Assembly: GCF_013044135.1 (NCBI RefSeq)
Contig: NZ_JABEPP010000003.1
Span: forward strand, 186,001-250,000
From: Enterovirga aerilata
GTDB taxonomy: Bacteria > Pseudomonadota > Alphaproteobacteria > Rhizobiales > Beijerinckiaceae
Reading direction: 5' to 3'
DNA: 64,000 nucleotides
The first letter of the stretch is position 1, and every line of letters starts with the position of its first letter. The position numbers and the translations under genes are program-made. Shown piece by piece: positions 45,841-53,024 of this stretch. The notes beneath the pieces are model-generated. The model was not told where the DNA came from and did not search any database. It saw only the letters and a program-made list of their open reading frames with translations.

Positions 45841-45869
45841 AAAGCGGCAAGAGGTTATCCCCGCGCAGA

Positions 45870-46193
45870 ATGCAGCGGAGACTCAAGCTCGTGACGACGA
45901 CTTCCCCAGCCTTCGTCAAAGCGCCCGGGATCGATCGCGTGTCGAGCCTCAGGCGGATCCTAAACCTCGCAGGACGCGAAAACTCCCGCATGGTGGCGGC
46001 GACGATCGGCGGACATTTGCAGGCCCTGGCGATCGAGTTGCCGACGATGCCGGCTTTGACGGACGCGACCGAGGCGGTCCGGGATGCGAGCCTCGGCTTC
46101 CTGACATCCCTTCACGGCAAGGGAGATCCGGTCACGGCCCGTCACCACGTCCTCAGCTCGGTCGATCGCCTGGAAGCCTGCCTCACGACCTGA
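45870..46193 (+). CDS. Hypothetical protein under a CtrA-type site
   Basis: A 107-residue soluble, mainly helical protein (VSSLRRILNLAGRENSRMVAATIGGHLQALAIELP). I recognise no family, no signal and no membrane segment. The frame has normal codon composition, the ATG is 30 bp downstream of a perfect CtrA box, and no other open frame explains the region, so the gene is probably real. Ribosome site is weak (CGCAGA). A role tied to the cell cycle is suggested only by the promoter site. Confidence 0.55.
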   Translation: MQRRLKLVTTTSPAFVKAPGIDRVSSLRRILNLAGRENSRMVAATIGGHLQALAIELPTMPALTDATEAVRDASLGFLTSLHGKGDPVTARHHVLSSVDRLEACLTT

Positions 46194-46314
46194 AGAAGAA
46201 TTGCCGGATCGCAAATTCTGAGAGTTGTCCACAGGCGGACAGTTGACGGGTCATCGACTCAGTTCCGGCGACTCAGTGAAGCTGAAATCCCGCAGCAACA
46301 GGGGATTTACTGCG

Positions 46315-46473
46315 ATGGCCAAGAAACCAGCAGCGGCGGCCGCGAAGAAAGAAGCGGCCCCCGCAGCAAAATCCACGACCAAGGCTAAGGCTGCTCCCGC
46401 CAAGAAGGCTGCCGCGGCTCCGGCTCCGACAGCGCCGGCCAAGAGCAAAGCGGCGGCGACCAAGAAGAAATAG
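46315..46473 (+). CDS. Histone H1-like alanine/lysine-rich small protein
   Basis: A 52-residue protein made almost wholly of Ala, Lys and Pro (MAKKPAAAAAKKEAAPAA... ending KSKAAATKKK), resembling the C-terminal tails of bacterial H1-like proteins (Hc1/AlgP type) that bind DNA non-specifically. No globular domain is present. AGGGGA lies about ten bases before the ATG. Compare with the MucR-like gene 1.4 kb away, another nucleoid-type protein. A strong terminator follows. Low complexity means homology searches would be uninformative. Confidence 0.7.
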   Translation: MAKKPAAAAAKKEAAPAAKSTTKAKAAPAKKAAAAPAPTAPAKSKAAATKKK

Positions 46474-46487
46474 GCGAAAGACTTGTT

Positions 46488-46515
46488 CCGGAGCCGGCAG
46501 GCGGGCCGGCTCCGG
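46488..46515. terminator. Terminator-like hairpin between convergent genes
   Basis: An 11-bp perfect stem CCGGAGCCGGC/GCCGGCTCCGG with a 6-base loop, 15 bp after the stop of the H1-like gene and 7 bp before the end of the convergent MmgE/PrpD gene. It could end transcription from either side; the T-tract is poor on both strands. Confidence 0.6.
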
Positions 46516-46521
46516 CGTTCC

Positions 46522-47907
46522 TCAGAGGACCGTGGCGCCCGGCGGACGCGTCGTTCGCATAAGCGGCCCGATGTCAGCGACATCGTCCAGGCGCCAGAGG
46601 GCCTCGATGATCCGCTCGGCGTCGCAGCCCGTGCCTCCGGCTGCGACCGCCATCCGAGCCTTGCTCTCCAGATCGGCATCGCTCAGGGGTCGCTCGGCGC
46701 TGCCCCGGGCGTGCAGCACCGTCCATGAGACGGTTCGTCCGTCCTTCAGCCGCGCCTCGACGGTCGCCGCGCCGGGCGGCAGCCCGGGATCGATCTCGCC
46801 TCTGACCTTTGCCCGGAATGCCACGATCTCGGGCGCCTCCACGCAATCCGCCTCGAACTCGCGCATGCCAGCAGCGCCGCGGAGGAGCCCGATGGCGGCG
46901 GCGTGATGGAGGCTGACGCGGGCATCGCGCGCGTTCCCGACCGCTCTGTCCCCGCGGGCGAGGAGGAGCGCGTCGCCTTTCACCACCACCTCTTCGATCA
47001 AGCCAGGATCCATGGCGTGCCGCTCGCGCAGCGCGAGGCAGGCATCGATCACGGCGTGGAACACGATGCCGCAAGGGTACGGCTTGAAGGCGTCGAGCGC
47101 GAACTCCCAGGACCGGCCCAGCTCTCGCAGGCCCGCTTCCACGTCGGGGACATCGCCGCAGGCACGGGCCCAGCCGAGAGGCCCTTCGATCGCGGTTGGC
47201 GCGGCCTCGTAGCCGGCGCGCGCCAGATGGGCGGCCAGGATGCCGTTCCGCGCGGCCACGCCGACGCTCGCGTTCTTTCCCGCGCTCGGCAGGTTCTCGA
47301 TATTGCCCGCCGCAAGGCTCGAGGCGATGCCGAGCGCGTGGGCGCTCCTGACGCCGTCGAGCCGCATGAGTCTTGCGGCGGCGGCAGCCGCTCCGAACGT
47401 GCCGCAGGTCGAGGTGATGTGCCAGCCCCGCGCGTAATGGCCGGGCGATACCATGTTGCCGATGCGGCATGCGATCTCCGCGCCGAGCACGAAGGCCGCG
47501 AGGACCTCGGCCCCGCCCGATCCGAGCTGCTCCCCGAGAGCAAGCGCCACCGGCGCGACGGGTGAGGTCGGGTGGATGATGGTCGGCAGATGCGTGTCGT
47601 CGAAGTCGAGGAGGTTCATCGCGATCGCGTTCACGAAGGCGGCCTCCGCGGGGCGGAGGCGCTCCGGGCGGCCGAGCACGGTCGCGATCCCGGCCCCGCC
47701 CAGCTCCTGCATCACGGAGGCGGCCTGCTTCACCGGCTCGTCGCGCGCGGATCCCAACGCCGTCGCGACACCGTTCAGGATGGCCCGCCTGCCCTGGTGG
47801 CGGAGCGGGCCGGGCAGCGACCGCGTTCCGGCAAGGAAGCATCCCAGCGTCGCCGCAACGGATTCCGGACGATTCTCGCCCTCCGCTCCGTCTTTCCTTC
47901 CGCTCAT
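46522..47907 (-). CDS. MmgE/PrpD family protein
   Basis: A 461-residue protein of the 2-methylcitrate dehydratase (PrpD)/MmgE superfamily. Family blocks: AAFVNAIAMNLLDFDDTHLPTIIHPTSPVAPVALALGE (with LDFDDTH and HPTSP), AFVLGAEIACRIG, GTFGAAAAAARLM, ALGIASSLAAG and PYPCGIVFHAVIDACL. PrpD dehydrates 2-methylcitrate; many homologues in catabolic islands act on itaconate-like or unknown substrates. No prpB/prpC is near, so the role is open. It is divergent from an SDR (48003) and shares a 95-bp promoter gap that contains the repeated CCTGAC-type motif. Confidence 0.88.
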   Translation of the reverse strand: MSGRKDGAEGENRPESVAATLGCFLAGTRSLPGPLRHQGRRAILNGVATALGSARDEPVKQAASVMQELGGAGIATVLGRPERLRPAEAAFVNAIAMNLLDFDDTHLPTIIHPTSPVAPVALALGEQLGSGGAEVLAAFVLGAEIACRIGNMVSPGHYARGWHITSTCGTFGAAAAAARLMRLDGVRSAHALGIASSLAAGNIENLPSAGKNASVGVAARNGILAAHLARAGYEAAPTAIEGPLGWARACGDVPDVEAGLRELGRSWEFALDAFKPYPCGIVFHAVIDACLALRERHAMDPGLIEEVVVKGDALLLARGDRAVGNARDARVSLHHAAAIGLLRGAAGMREFEADCVEAPEIVAFRAKVRGEIDPGLPPGAATVEARLKDGRTVSWTVLHARGSAERPLSDADLESKARMAVAAGGTGCDAERIIEALWRLDDVADIGPLMRTTRPPGATVL

Positions 47908-47949
47908 CTCTCCTCCGCTCCCGGCCGCTCCACGCGAACTCGCTTGGAG

Positions 47950-47964
47950 ATTGCCTGACGATAT
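47950..47964 (+). promoter_or_regulatory. CCTGAC-type motif, copy 1
   Basis: ATTGCCTGACGATAT in the divergent gap between the MmgE/PrpD and SDR genes. Its core CCTGACGATAT differs by one base from CCTGACAATAT at 50066-50076 and resembles the minus-strand copy at 50926-50944. A candidate operator for the nearby GntR regulator (48739-49413), not proven. Confidence 0.4.
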
Positions 47965-48002
47965 GCTTGCCAGTTCACGACGGAGGCAAGCAGGAGGAGC
48001 CG

Positions 48003-48731
48003 ATGGGAGAGATCGTTCTGTTGACGGGGGCCGCCGGCGGCATGGGCCGGGCCATCGCCAGGGCCGCGGTGGCGGGCGGGCGGCGCATCGTGTTGGCCGA
48101 TCGTGACGGTCCTGCGCTCGAAGCCTTCGCGGCCGAGCTCGGGGAGGCCGCCTGTCCCATCCGCCTCGACATCACGGACCATCCGGAGGTCGACGGGCTT
48201 TCGGACAGCATCCCGGAGGCGTTCCGGCCGATCGACGTGCTGATCAACAATGCCGGTCACGACATCGGCGGGCGCACCAGATTCGATCTCGGCTCCGCGG
48301 ACGACTGGACGAACATCGTCGCCACGAACCTGATCGGCACGATGCGGATAACTCGCGCGGTCCTGCCCGCGATGGTCGCACGCAACCACGGCCACGTGGT
48401 CAATATCAGCTCGATCAACGCCGTCCGGATCATCCCCGACATGGCGGCCTATAGCACCAGCAAGGCGGGCGTCCGGATGTTCACGGAGACGATCCGAGGA
48501 GAGCTCGCCGAGACGGCCATCCGGGTGACGGAGATCCTGCCGGGCCTGACCCGCACGGGCATCATCCGCACGCGCTATCGCGGCGACCGCGAGAAGGAGC
48601 AGGCCTATTTCGACCAGTTCGGAATGGCGCTGGACCCAGAGGACGTCGCGCGCACGATCATGTTCGCGCTCGACCAGCCCCCGCATGTGCAGATCGCGGA
48701 GATCATGGTGCTCCCCGTGAACCGGTTCTGA
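48003..48731 (+). CDS. Short-chain dehydrogenase/reductase
   Basis: A 242-residue classical SDR: LTGAAGGMG near residues 7-15, NNAGH, catalytic Ser in VVNISSIN, YSTSKAG with Tyr/Lys near 149-153, and PGLTRTG. The ATG is set by a perfect GGAGGAG ribosome site. The active-site context (PGLTRTGIIRTRYRGDRE) is unusual and long, hinting at a substrate other than 3-oxoacyl-ACP. Divergent from the MmgE/PrpD gene; convergent with a GntR regulator. Confidence 0.9.
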   Translation: MGEIVLLTGAAGGMGRAIARAAVAGGRRIVLADRDGPALEAFAAELGEAACPIRLDITDHPEVDGLSDSIPEAFRPIDVLINNAGHDIGGRTRFDLGSADDWTNIVATNLIGTMRITRAVLPAMVARNHGHVVNISSINAVRIIPDMAAYSTSKAGVRMFTETIRGELAETAIRVTEILPGLTRTGIIRTRYRGDREKEQAYFDQFGMALDPEDVARTIMFALDQPPHVQIAEIMVLPVNRF

Positions 48732-48738
48732 CCTAAGC

Positions 48739-49413
48739 TCAGTCCTTGAGCTTGGCGATCGCGACCTTGGAGGCCTCCGCGATATGGCGCATGGAGGCCT
48801 GGAACGCCGCCTCGGGGTCGCGCGCCGCGATCGCCTTCAGGACGGCGCGGATCTCCCTCATGCTGCCGGGCAGCCGCTTCGGGCTGGACAGGGAGACGCG
48901 CCGCAGCTGCGTGATGCGGGCGTTCATCGTCCGCAGCATGGACGGGATGATGACGTTCTGCGAGCCTGCGAGCAGCACGTCGTAGAAGGCCTTCTTGGCG
49001 ACAAGTATCCGCTCGACGTCCTGGCTGGCATAGGCTTCTTCGAGCCGGTCGACGCTGCCGGCGAGCTCCTGCACCTGCTCGTCCGAGGCCTTTTCGGCGA
49101 AGAGCTTGGCGGCGAGCGCCTCGAGCACGCCGCGCACCTCGTAGATGCTCGCCGCATCCTGCGCGGTCAGCGTGGTCACCAGGGGCCCGCGATTCGGGAT
49201 CGTGTTGATCAGCCCCTCGCTCTCGAGCTCCCGCAGCGCCTCGCGGACGGAGGGCCGGCTGACGCCCAGCAGGTCGCAGAGATCCTTTTCGACGAGCCTT
49301 TGGCCGGGCGCGAAGCGCCCGCTGGTGATCGCGGTGCGGAGCGTCTCCACCACCTGGCTGCGGACCGGGGCGGCGACCGGCGCCACCCGCATCGAGTTGT
49401 CGAATGTCTTCAT
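48739..49413 (-). CDS. GntR-family transcriptional regulator of the second catabolic island
   Basis: A 224-residue FadR-type regulator. The N-terminal winged helix has QVVETLRTAITSGRFAPGQRLVEKDLCDLLGVSRPSVREALRELESEGLINTIPNRGPLV, identified by LVEKDLCDLLGVSR and VREALRELESEGL. The C-terminal FCD domain begins near residue 85 (VRGVLEALAAKLFAE). The start is ATG 49413 (GGGGGG just upstream); a longer frame back to 49515 seems untranslated. It lies among the SDR, CMD and dehydrogenase genes and is the obvious candidate to bind the CCTGAC-type motifs found at three nearby promoters. Confidence 0.9.
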   Translation of the reverse strand: MKTFDNSMRVAPVAAPVRSQVVETLRTAITSGRFAPGQRLVEKDLCDLLGVSRPSVREALRELESEGLINTIPNRGPLVTTLTAQDAASIYEVRGVLEALAAKLFAEKASDEQVQELAGSVDRLEEAYASQDVERILVAKKAFYDVLLAGSQNVIIPSMLRTMNARITQLRRVSLSSPKRLPGSMREIRAVLKAIAARDPEAAFQASMRHIAEASKVAIAKLKD

Positions 49414-49605
49414 GGGGGGGCTCAGGGCTGCGTCTGCCGAACGGGAATGATCCTGCCGGGTTCCACTCTGGAGCGTGGCTCCCGGCATGTGCATGGGGCG
49501 CGCCAGTCTGTCCACAGGCCGCTCCCTCCCGTTGCCGCGACTGCCCCGGTACGGAGGGCGGTTCCAAGCCGCTTCACGCCCTCCGCCGGCCGAAAGACGC
49601 AGCCC

Positions 49606-50007
49606 TTACTTGCCCGCGTCGACGTCCGCGAAGACCTCCTGCGCGAGCCGAGTGCTCTCCATCATGGCGGGGACGCCGCAATAGATGCCGATCTGCATGA
49701 TGATCTCGCGGATCTCGTCCCGCGAGACGCCGTTCCGCAGCGCGCCGCGGCAGTGAAGCTTGAACTCGTGGCCCCGCCCGAGGGCGGAGAGCATCGCGAG
49801 GTTCAGCATGGAGCGGGTCTTCCGGTCGAGGCCTTCCCGGCCCCAGACATGGCCCCAGCAATACTCCGTCACGAGCTGCTGGATGGGGGCGGAGAAGTCG
49901 TCCGCCTTGGCGAGCATGCGCTCGAGATGATCGGCGCCGGCGACCTCGCCGCGGATCTTCTTGCCCTTCTTGAAGAGGTCGCTCTGAAACTCTGGGCGTT
50001 CGGCCAT
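49606..50007 (-). CDS. Carboxymuconolactone decarboxylase family protein
   Basis: A 133-residue protein of the CMD/AhpD fold. FSAPIQQLVTEYCWGHVWGREGLDRKTRSMLNLAMLSALGRGHEFKLHCRGALRNGVSRDEIREIIMQIGIYCGVP is the whole conserved core, identified by GREGLDRKTRS, the His in GRGHEFKLH and GIYCGVP. The AhpD redox CxxC is missing, so it is a CMD-like decarboxylase or isomerase rather than an alkylhydroperoxidase. In protocatechuate degradation CMD decarboxylates 4-carboxymuconolactone; no other beta-ketoadipate genes are seen here, so the actual substrate is open. Divergent from the SDR at 50121. Confidence 0.88.
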   Translation of the reverse strand: MAERPEFQSDLFKKGKKIRGEVAGADHLERMLAKADDFSAPIQQLVTEYCWGHVWGREGLDRKTRSMLNLAMLSALGRGHEFKLHCRGALRNGVSRDEIREIIMQIGIYCGVPAMMESTRLAQEVFADVDAGK

Positions 50008-50059
50008 GCTAGCTCACCTTGCGCATTGCCTTGATGGTTTGACAGCGGGACATCCTGTC

Positions 50060-50076
50060 TGTCAACCTGACAATAT
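50060..50076 (+). promoter_or_regulatory. CCTGAC-type motif, copy 2, in a divergent promoter
   Basis: The perfect inverted repeat TGTCA-ACC-TGACA (50060-50072) followed by ATAT, between the carboxymuconolactone-decarboxylase-like gene and the SDR gene. It shares CCTGAC(A/G)ATAT with the copy at 47954-47964. Location and symmetry suit a GntR-family operator. Confidence 0.45.
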
Positions 50077-50120
50077 CAGCCGGTCTGCAGGGCCGGAACT
50101 GGGCGGGGAACAGCGCGAGG

Positions 50121-50921
50121 ATGTCGGACGGGACGCGGTCTCTCGCCGGGCGGAAGGCTCTCGTTACGGGCTCGACCGGAGGGCTCGGTCTCGCCATAGC
50201 CGACAGTCTCGCGCGCGAAGGCTGCAGCATCGTCCTGAACGGCCTGATTTCCCCCGAGGAGGGCGGGGCTCTCGGCCGCGACATCGCGCGCCGGCACGGC
50301 GTCGAGGCGGTCTTCCATGGCGCCGACCTCGCCAGGCCCGAGGCGATCGAGGCGCTGGTCTGGACCGCGAAGGCGGAATTCGGCGAGCTCGACATCGTCG
50401 TCAACAACGCCGTCGTCCGGCAATTCGCGCCGGTGGAACTGATGCCGATCGCGGGCTGGGATCAGTCGATCGCCGTGAATCTGTCGGCGGCCTTCCACAC
50501 GATCCGGCTGACGCTGCCGGGCATGCGCAAGCGCGGCTTCGGGCGCATCGTGAACGTGTCTTCGATCTACGGCCTCATCGGCGCGACGAACCGCGCCGAC
50601 TACGTCACCACGAAGACGGCACTGATCGGGCTGACGCGCGCTGTCGCCCTGGAAACGGCGGAGAGCGGCATCACCTGCAACGCCATCTGCCCGGGCACGG
50701 TCCCGACCGAGGCCATCACGGAGCGCATCTGCGGCATCGCGGCGTCGGCCGGCATCACGGAGGCGGCTGCGACGAAGGAATATCTCGCAACGCGCCAGCC
50801 GACGCGCCGCTTCGTCGCGACCGAGGGCGTCGCGGCGCTGATCGCCTTCCTGTGCGGCGAGGGGGGACGCGACATCACCGGGGCGGCGCTGCCGGTGGAC
50901 GGAGCTTGGTCCATCGCATGA
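50121..50921 (+). CDS. SDR family oxidoreductase, 3-hydroxybutyrate-dehydrogenase-like
   Basis: A 266-residue classical SDR: VTGSTGGLG (cofactor), NNAVVRQF replaces the usual NNAG, catalytic Ser in VNVSSIYGL, YVTTKTA with Tyr/Lys, CPGTVPTEAI, and the closing ITGAALPVDGAWSIA. The closing VDGAW and overall shape resemble 3-hydroxybutyrate dehydrogenases; substrate unproven. It is divergent from the CMD-like gene and precedes the 3-hydroxyisobutyrate-dehydrogenase-like gene by 92 bp, so the two oxidoreductases likely act in one pathway. Confidence 0.9.
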   Translation: MSDGTRSLAGRKALVTGSTGGLGLAIADSLAREGCSIVLNGLISPEEGGALGRDIARRHGVEAVFHGADLARPEAIEALVWTAKAEFGELDIVVNNAVVRQFAPVELMPIAGWDQSIAVNLSAAFHTIRLTLPGMRKRGFGRIVNVSSIYGLIGATNRADYVTTKTALIGLTRAVALETAESGITCNAICPGTVPTEAITERICGIAASAGITEAAATKEYLATRQPTRRFVATEGVAALIAFLCGEGGRDITGAALPVDGAWSIA

Positions 50922-50925
50922 CGGG

Positions 50926-50954
50926 ATTGTCAGACCGTCAGGCAGGAATATAGT
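50926..50954 (+). promoter_or_regulatory. Promoter with overlapping CCTGAC-type motif, copy 3
   Basis: TTGTCA (50927-50932), 16 bases, TATAGT (50949-50954): a good sigma-70 promoter for the dehydrogenase gene at 51014. The complement of 50926-50944 contains TGCCTGACG and a second CTGACAAT, so the motif shared with the other two promoters overlaps the -35 box, as expected for a repressor site. Confidence 0.5.
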
Positions 50955-51013
50955 GAGTGAAAGACGGGCGCCTCGCCCAAGAGGTCCTGAAGGCCCCGAT
51001 CGGGAGGACGGAA

Positions 51014-51916
51014 ATGGCGGGTGAGGTGATCGGCTTCGTCGGGGTCGGCCGCATGGGCGGGCCGATGGCGGGCCGGCTGATCGAGGCCGGGCACAAGCTC
51101 GTCGTCTTCGACGCGCAGAATTCCGCCACGACGCCGCTCGTCGACCGCGGGGCGCAGCTCGGCTCATCGCCCCAGGACGTAGCCTCCCGCGCGGACATCG
51201 TCCTCGTGAGCCTGCCGACGCCGGACATCGTGAAGAGCGTGGTCCTTGGGGAGGGCGGGCTGATCCATGGCTCGCGCGCGAAGGTGGTCGTCGACCTCTC
51301 GACCACAGGCCCCAGCACGGCTGCGCAGGTGGCAGGCGAGCTGGCGAAAAAAGGCATCGACTGGGTCGATTGCCCGGTAAGCGGCGGCATCGCGGGCGCG
51401 ACCAACGGCACGCTTGCCGTGATCGTCTCGGGCAGGAAGCCCGTATACGAGCGCGTCGAGCCCATCCTGAAGACCTTCGGCAAACTGTTTTTCACGGGCG
51501 AGAAGCCCGGCCTCGCGCAATCGGCGAAACTCGCCAACAACCTGCTCGCCGCTGCTGCGCTCGTCATCACCTCGGAGGGGATGGCAATGGCCGTGAAGTC
51601 GGGCGTCGACGCCAAGGTGATGATCGACATCATCAACGTCTCGAGCGGCCGCAACAGCGCGAGTCAGGACAAGTTCCCCAAGGCGGTCCTGACGCGCACC
51701 TTCGATTTCGGCTTCGAGACGGGGCTCTCCTACAAGGACGTGCGCCTCTGCGTGGACGAGGCGGAGGCCATGGGCGTTCCGATGGTGGTCGGAGCGGCCG
51801 TGCGGCAGATGCTTGCCGTCACGCAGGCGAAATTCGGGCCGAGATCCGACTTCACCTCGATCGCCAAGGTCGTCGAGGAATGGGCCGGCGTCGAGATAAA
51901 GCCGGCCAATCCGTGA
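51014..51916 (+). CDS. 3-hydroxyisobutyrate dehydrogenase-like NAD(P)-dependent oxidoreductase
   Basis: A 300-residue beta-hydroxyacid dehydrogenase. GFVGVGRMGGPMAGRLIEAGHKL (cofactor motif plus substrate signature), VDCPVSGGIAGATNGTLAVIVSG, then AKLANNLLAAAALVITSEGM with the catalytic Lys in AKLANN, and FGFETGLSYKDVRLCVDEAE are all present. Enzymes of this group oxidise 3-hydroxyisobutyrate, tartronate semialdehyde or glycerol-like acids. GGAGGACGGAA precedes the ATG. It is the gene before the second liv-type importer, from which it is separated only by a REP-like element. Confidence 0.9.
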   Translation: MAGEVIGFVGVGRMGGPMAGRLIEAGHKLVVFDAQNSATTPLVDRGAQLGSSPQDVASRADIVLVSLPTPDIVKSVVLGEGGLIHGSRAKVVVDLSTTGPSTAAQVAGELAKKGIDWVDCPVSGGIAGATNGTLAVIVSGRKPVYERVEPILKTFGKLFFTGEKPGLAQSAKLANNLLAAAALVITSEGMAMAVKSGVDAKVMIDIINVSSGRNSASQDKFPKAVLTRTFDFGFETGLSYKDVRLCVDEAEAMGVPMVVGAAVRQMLAVTQAKFGPRSDFTSIAKVVEEWAGVEIKPANP

Positions 51917-51946
51917 GCGGCTCGATGCTTCGCGCGCTGATCCCTC

Positions 51947-52066
51947 CCCAGCCGGGGAGGGCCGAGTCGCGGCGCAGCCGCGAACCGGGGTGGGGACCGG
52001 TTGGCGGGTACGTCCCCCTCCGTCAGGCCCTGCGGGCCTGCCACCTCCCCCTGCAGGGGGAGGATC
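51947..52066. repeat. REP-like palindromic element upstream of livH
   Basis: Starts CCTCCCCAGCCGGGGAGGGCC and ends CCACCTCCCCCTGCAGGGGGAGG; contains CGCGGCGCAGCCGCG and CAGGCCCTGCGGGCCTG palindromes. The last palindrome's GGGGGAGG is also the ribosome-binding site of livH (ATG at 52068). Confidence 0.75.
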
Positions 52067-52067
52067 A

Positions 52068-53021
52068 ATGAGCGCGCAGCTCATCGAGAACATGCTCCAG
52101 GCGCTGGTGGCCGGGCTCCTGGTCGGCGCGATCTACGGCCTGATGTGCGTCGGGCTGGCGCTGATCTTCGGCATCATGCGGGTCATCAACTTCGCCCAGG
52201 GCGACTTCATGATGCTCGGGATGTATGCCGCCTTCTATCTCGTGCTCGGGCTCGCCACCCAGCTCGGGCTGACCGGCGGCATCACGCCCTATATCGGCAT
52301 CCTGCTCACCGGGCCGTTCCTCTTCGTGGTCGGCTACGCCATCCACGGTTTCCTGATCTCGCAGGTCTCCGGCACGCGCTCGGCGCGGCTGGAAGGCGAA
52401 GGGCACTACGCCCAGCTCATCCTGACGCTCGGGATCGCGCTCGTGATCCAGAACGGGGCGCTGATCGCATTCGGGTCGCAGCTCATCTCGATCCGCACCC
52501 CGCTCTCCGCCAGCGCCTGGACGATCCCGCTGCTCGATGGGGACGTCATGCTCTTCGTCAACAAGGCCCGGGGCGTGGCCGCGCTGATCTCGGTCGCCAC
52601 GATCGTGGCCCTCACGGTGCTGATCGGCCGCTCGCGCCTCGGCAAGGCGCTGCGGGCATCCGCCGACAACCCGGACGCCGCCACCTTCATGGGGATCGAC
52701 GTCGCCCGTGCGCACCGCGTCGCATTCGGGCTCGGCGTGGCCGTGACCGCCATCGCGGGAGGGCTCCTCGCGACCAACCTGCCGTTCCACCCGTTCGTCG
52801 GCATCGACTACGTGATCGTGATGTATGCCGGGGTCGTACTGGGCGGCATGGGCTCCATCGGCGGCGCCTTCTGGGGCGGCATGACCATCGGGCTCGTGCA
52901 GCAGCTCTCCACCCTGATCCTGCCGACGCAGCTCCAGAACACGGCGATCTTCGTCGTCTTCCTCCTCATCGTCTTCTTCAGGCCGCAGGGGTTCTTCGGC
53001 CGCGTGGCGGAACGGACCTGA
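52068..53021 (+). CDS. Branched-chain amino-acid-type ABC permease LivH (second system)
   Basis: A 317-residue permease with LLVGAIYGLMCVGLALIFGIMRVINFAQGDFMMLGMYAAF at the N-terminus, identified by NFAQGDFMMLGMY, and the coupling loop ADNPDAATFMGIDVARAHRVAF. Sequence divergence from the first LivH shows a different specificity. The start uses the GGGGGAGG of a palindromic repeat as ribosome site. First gene of livH, livM-G fusion, livF and two binding proteins. Probably imports an amide, urea-like or hydroxy-acid compound; the SDR/HIBADH genes next to it suggest a branched organic acid. Confidence 0.93.
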   Translation: MSAQLIENMLQALVAGLLVGAIYGLMCVGLALIFGIMRVINFAQGDFMMLGMYAAFYLVLGLATQLGLTGGITPYIGILLTGPFLFVVGYAIHGFLISQVSGTRSARLEGEGHYAQLILTLGIALVIQNGALIAFGSQLISIRTPLSASAWTIPLLDGDVMLFVNKARGVAALISVATIVALTVLIGRSRLGKALRASADNPDAATFMGIDVARAHRVAFGLGVAVTAIAGGLLATNLPFHPFVGIDYVIVMYAGVVLGGMGSIGGAFWGGMTIGLVQQLSTLILPTQLQNTAIFVVFLLIVFFRPQGFFGRVAERT

Positions 53022-53024
53022 GCG

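Noticed and set aside
46225-46233. TTGTCCACA, one mismatch from a DnaA box, and a similar CTGTCCACA near 49509
   Set aside because: Single isolated near-matches with no AT-rich unwinding region, no cluster of boxes and no dnaA/dnaN/parA nearby. Not evidence for an origin.
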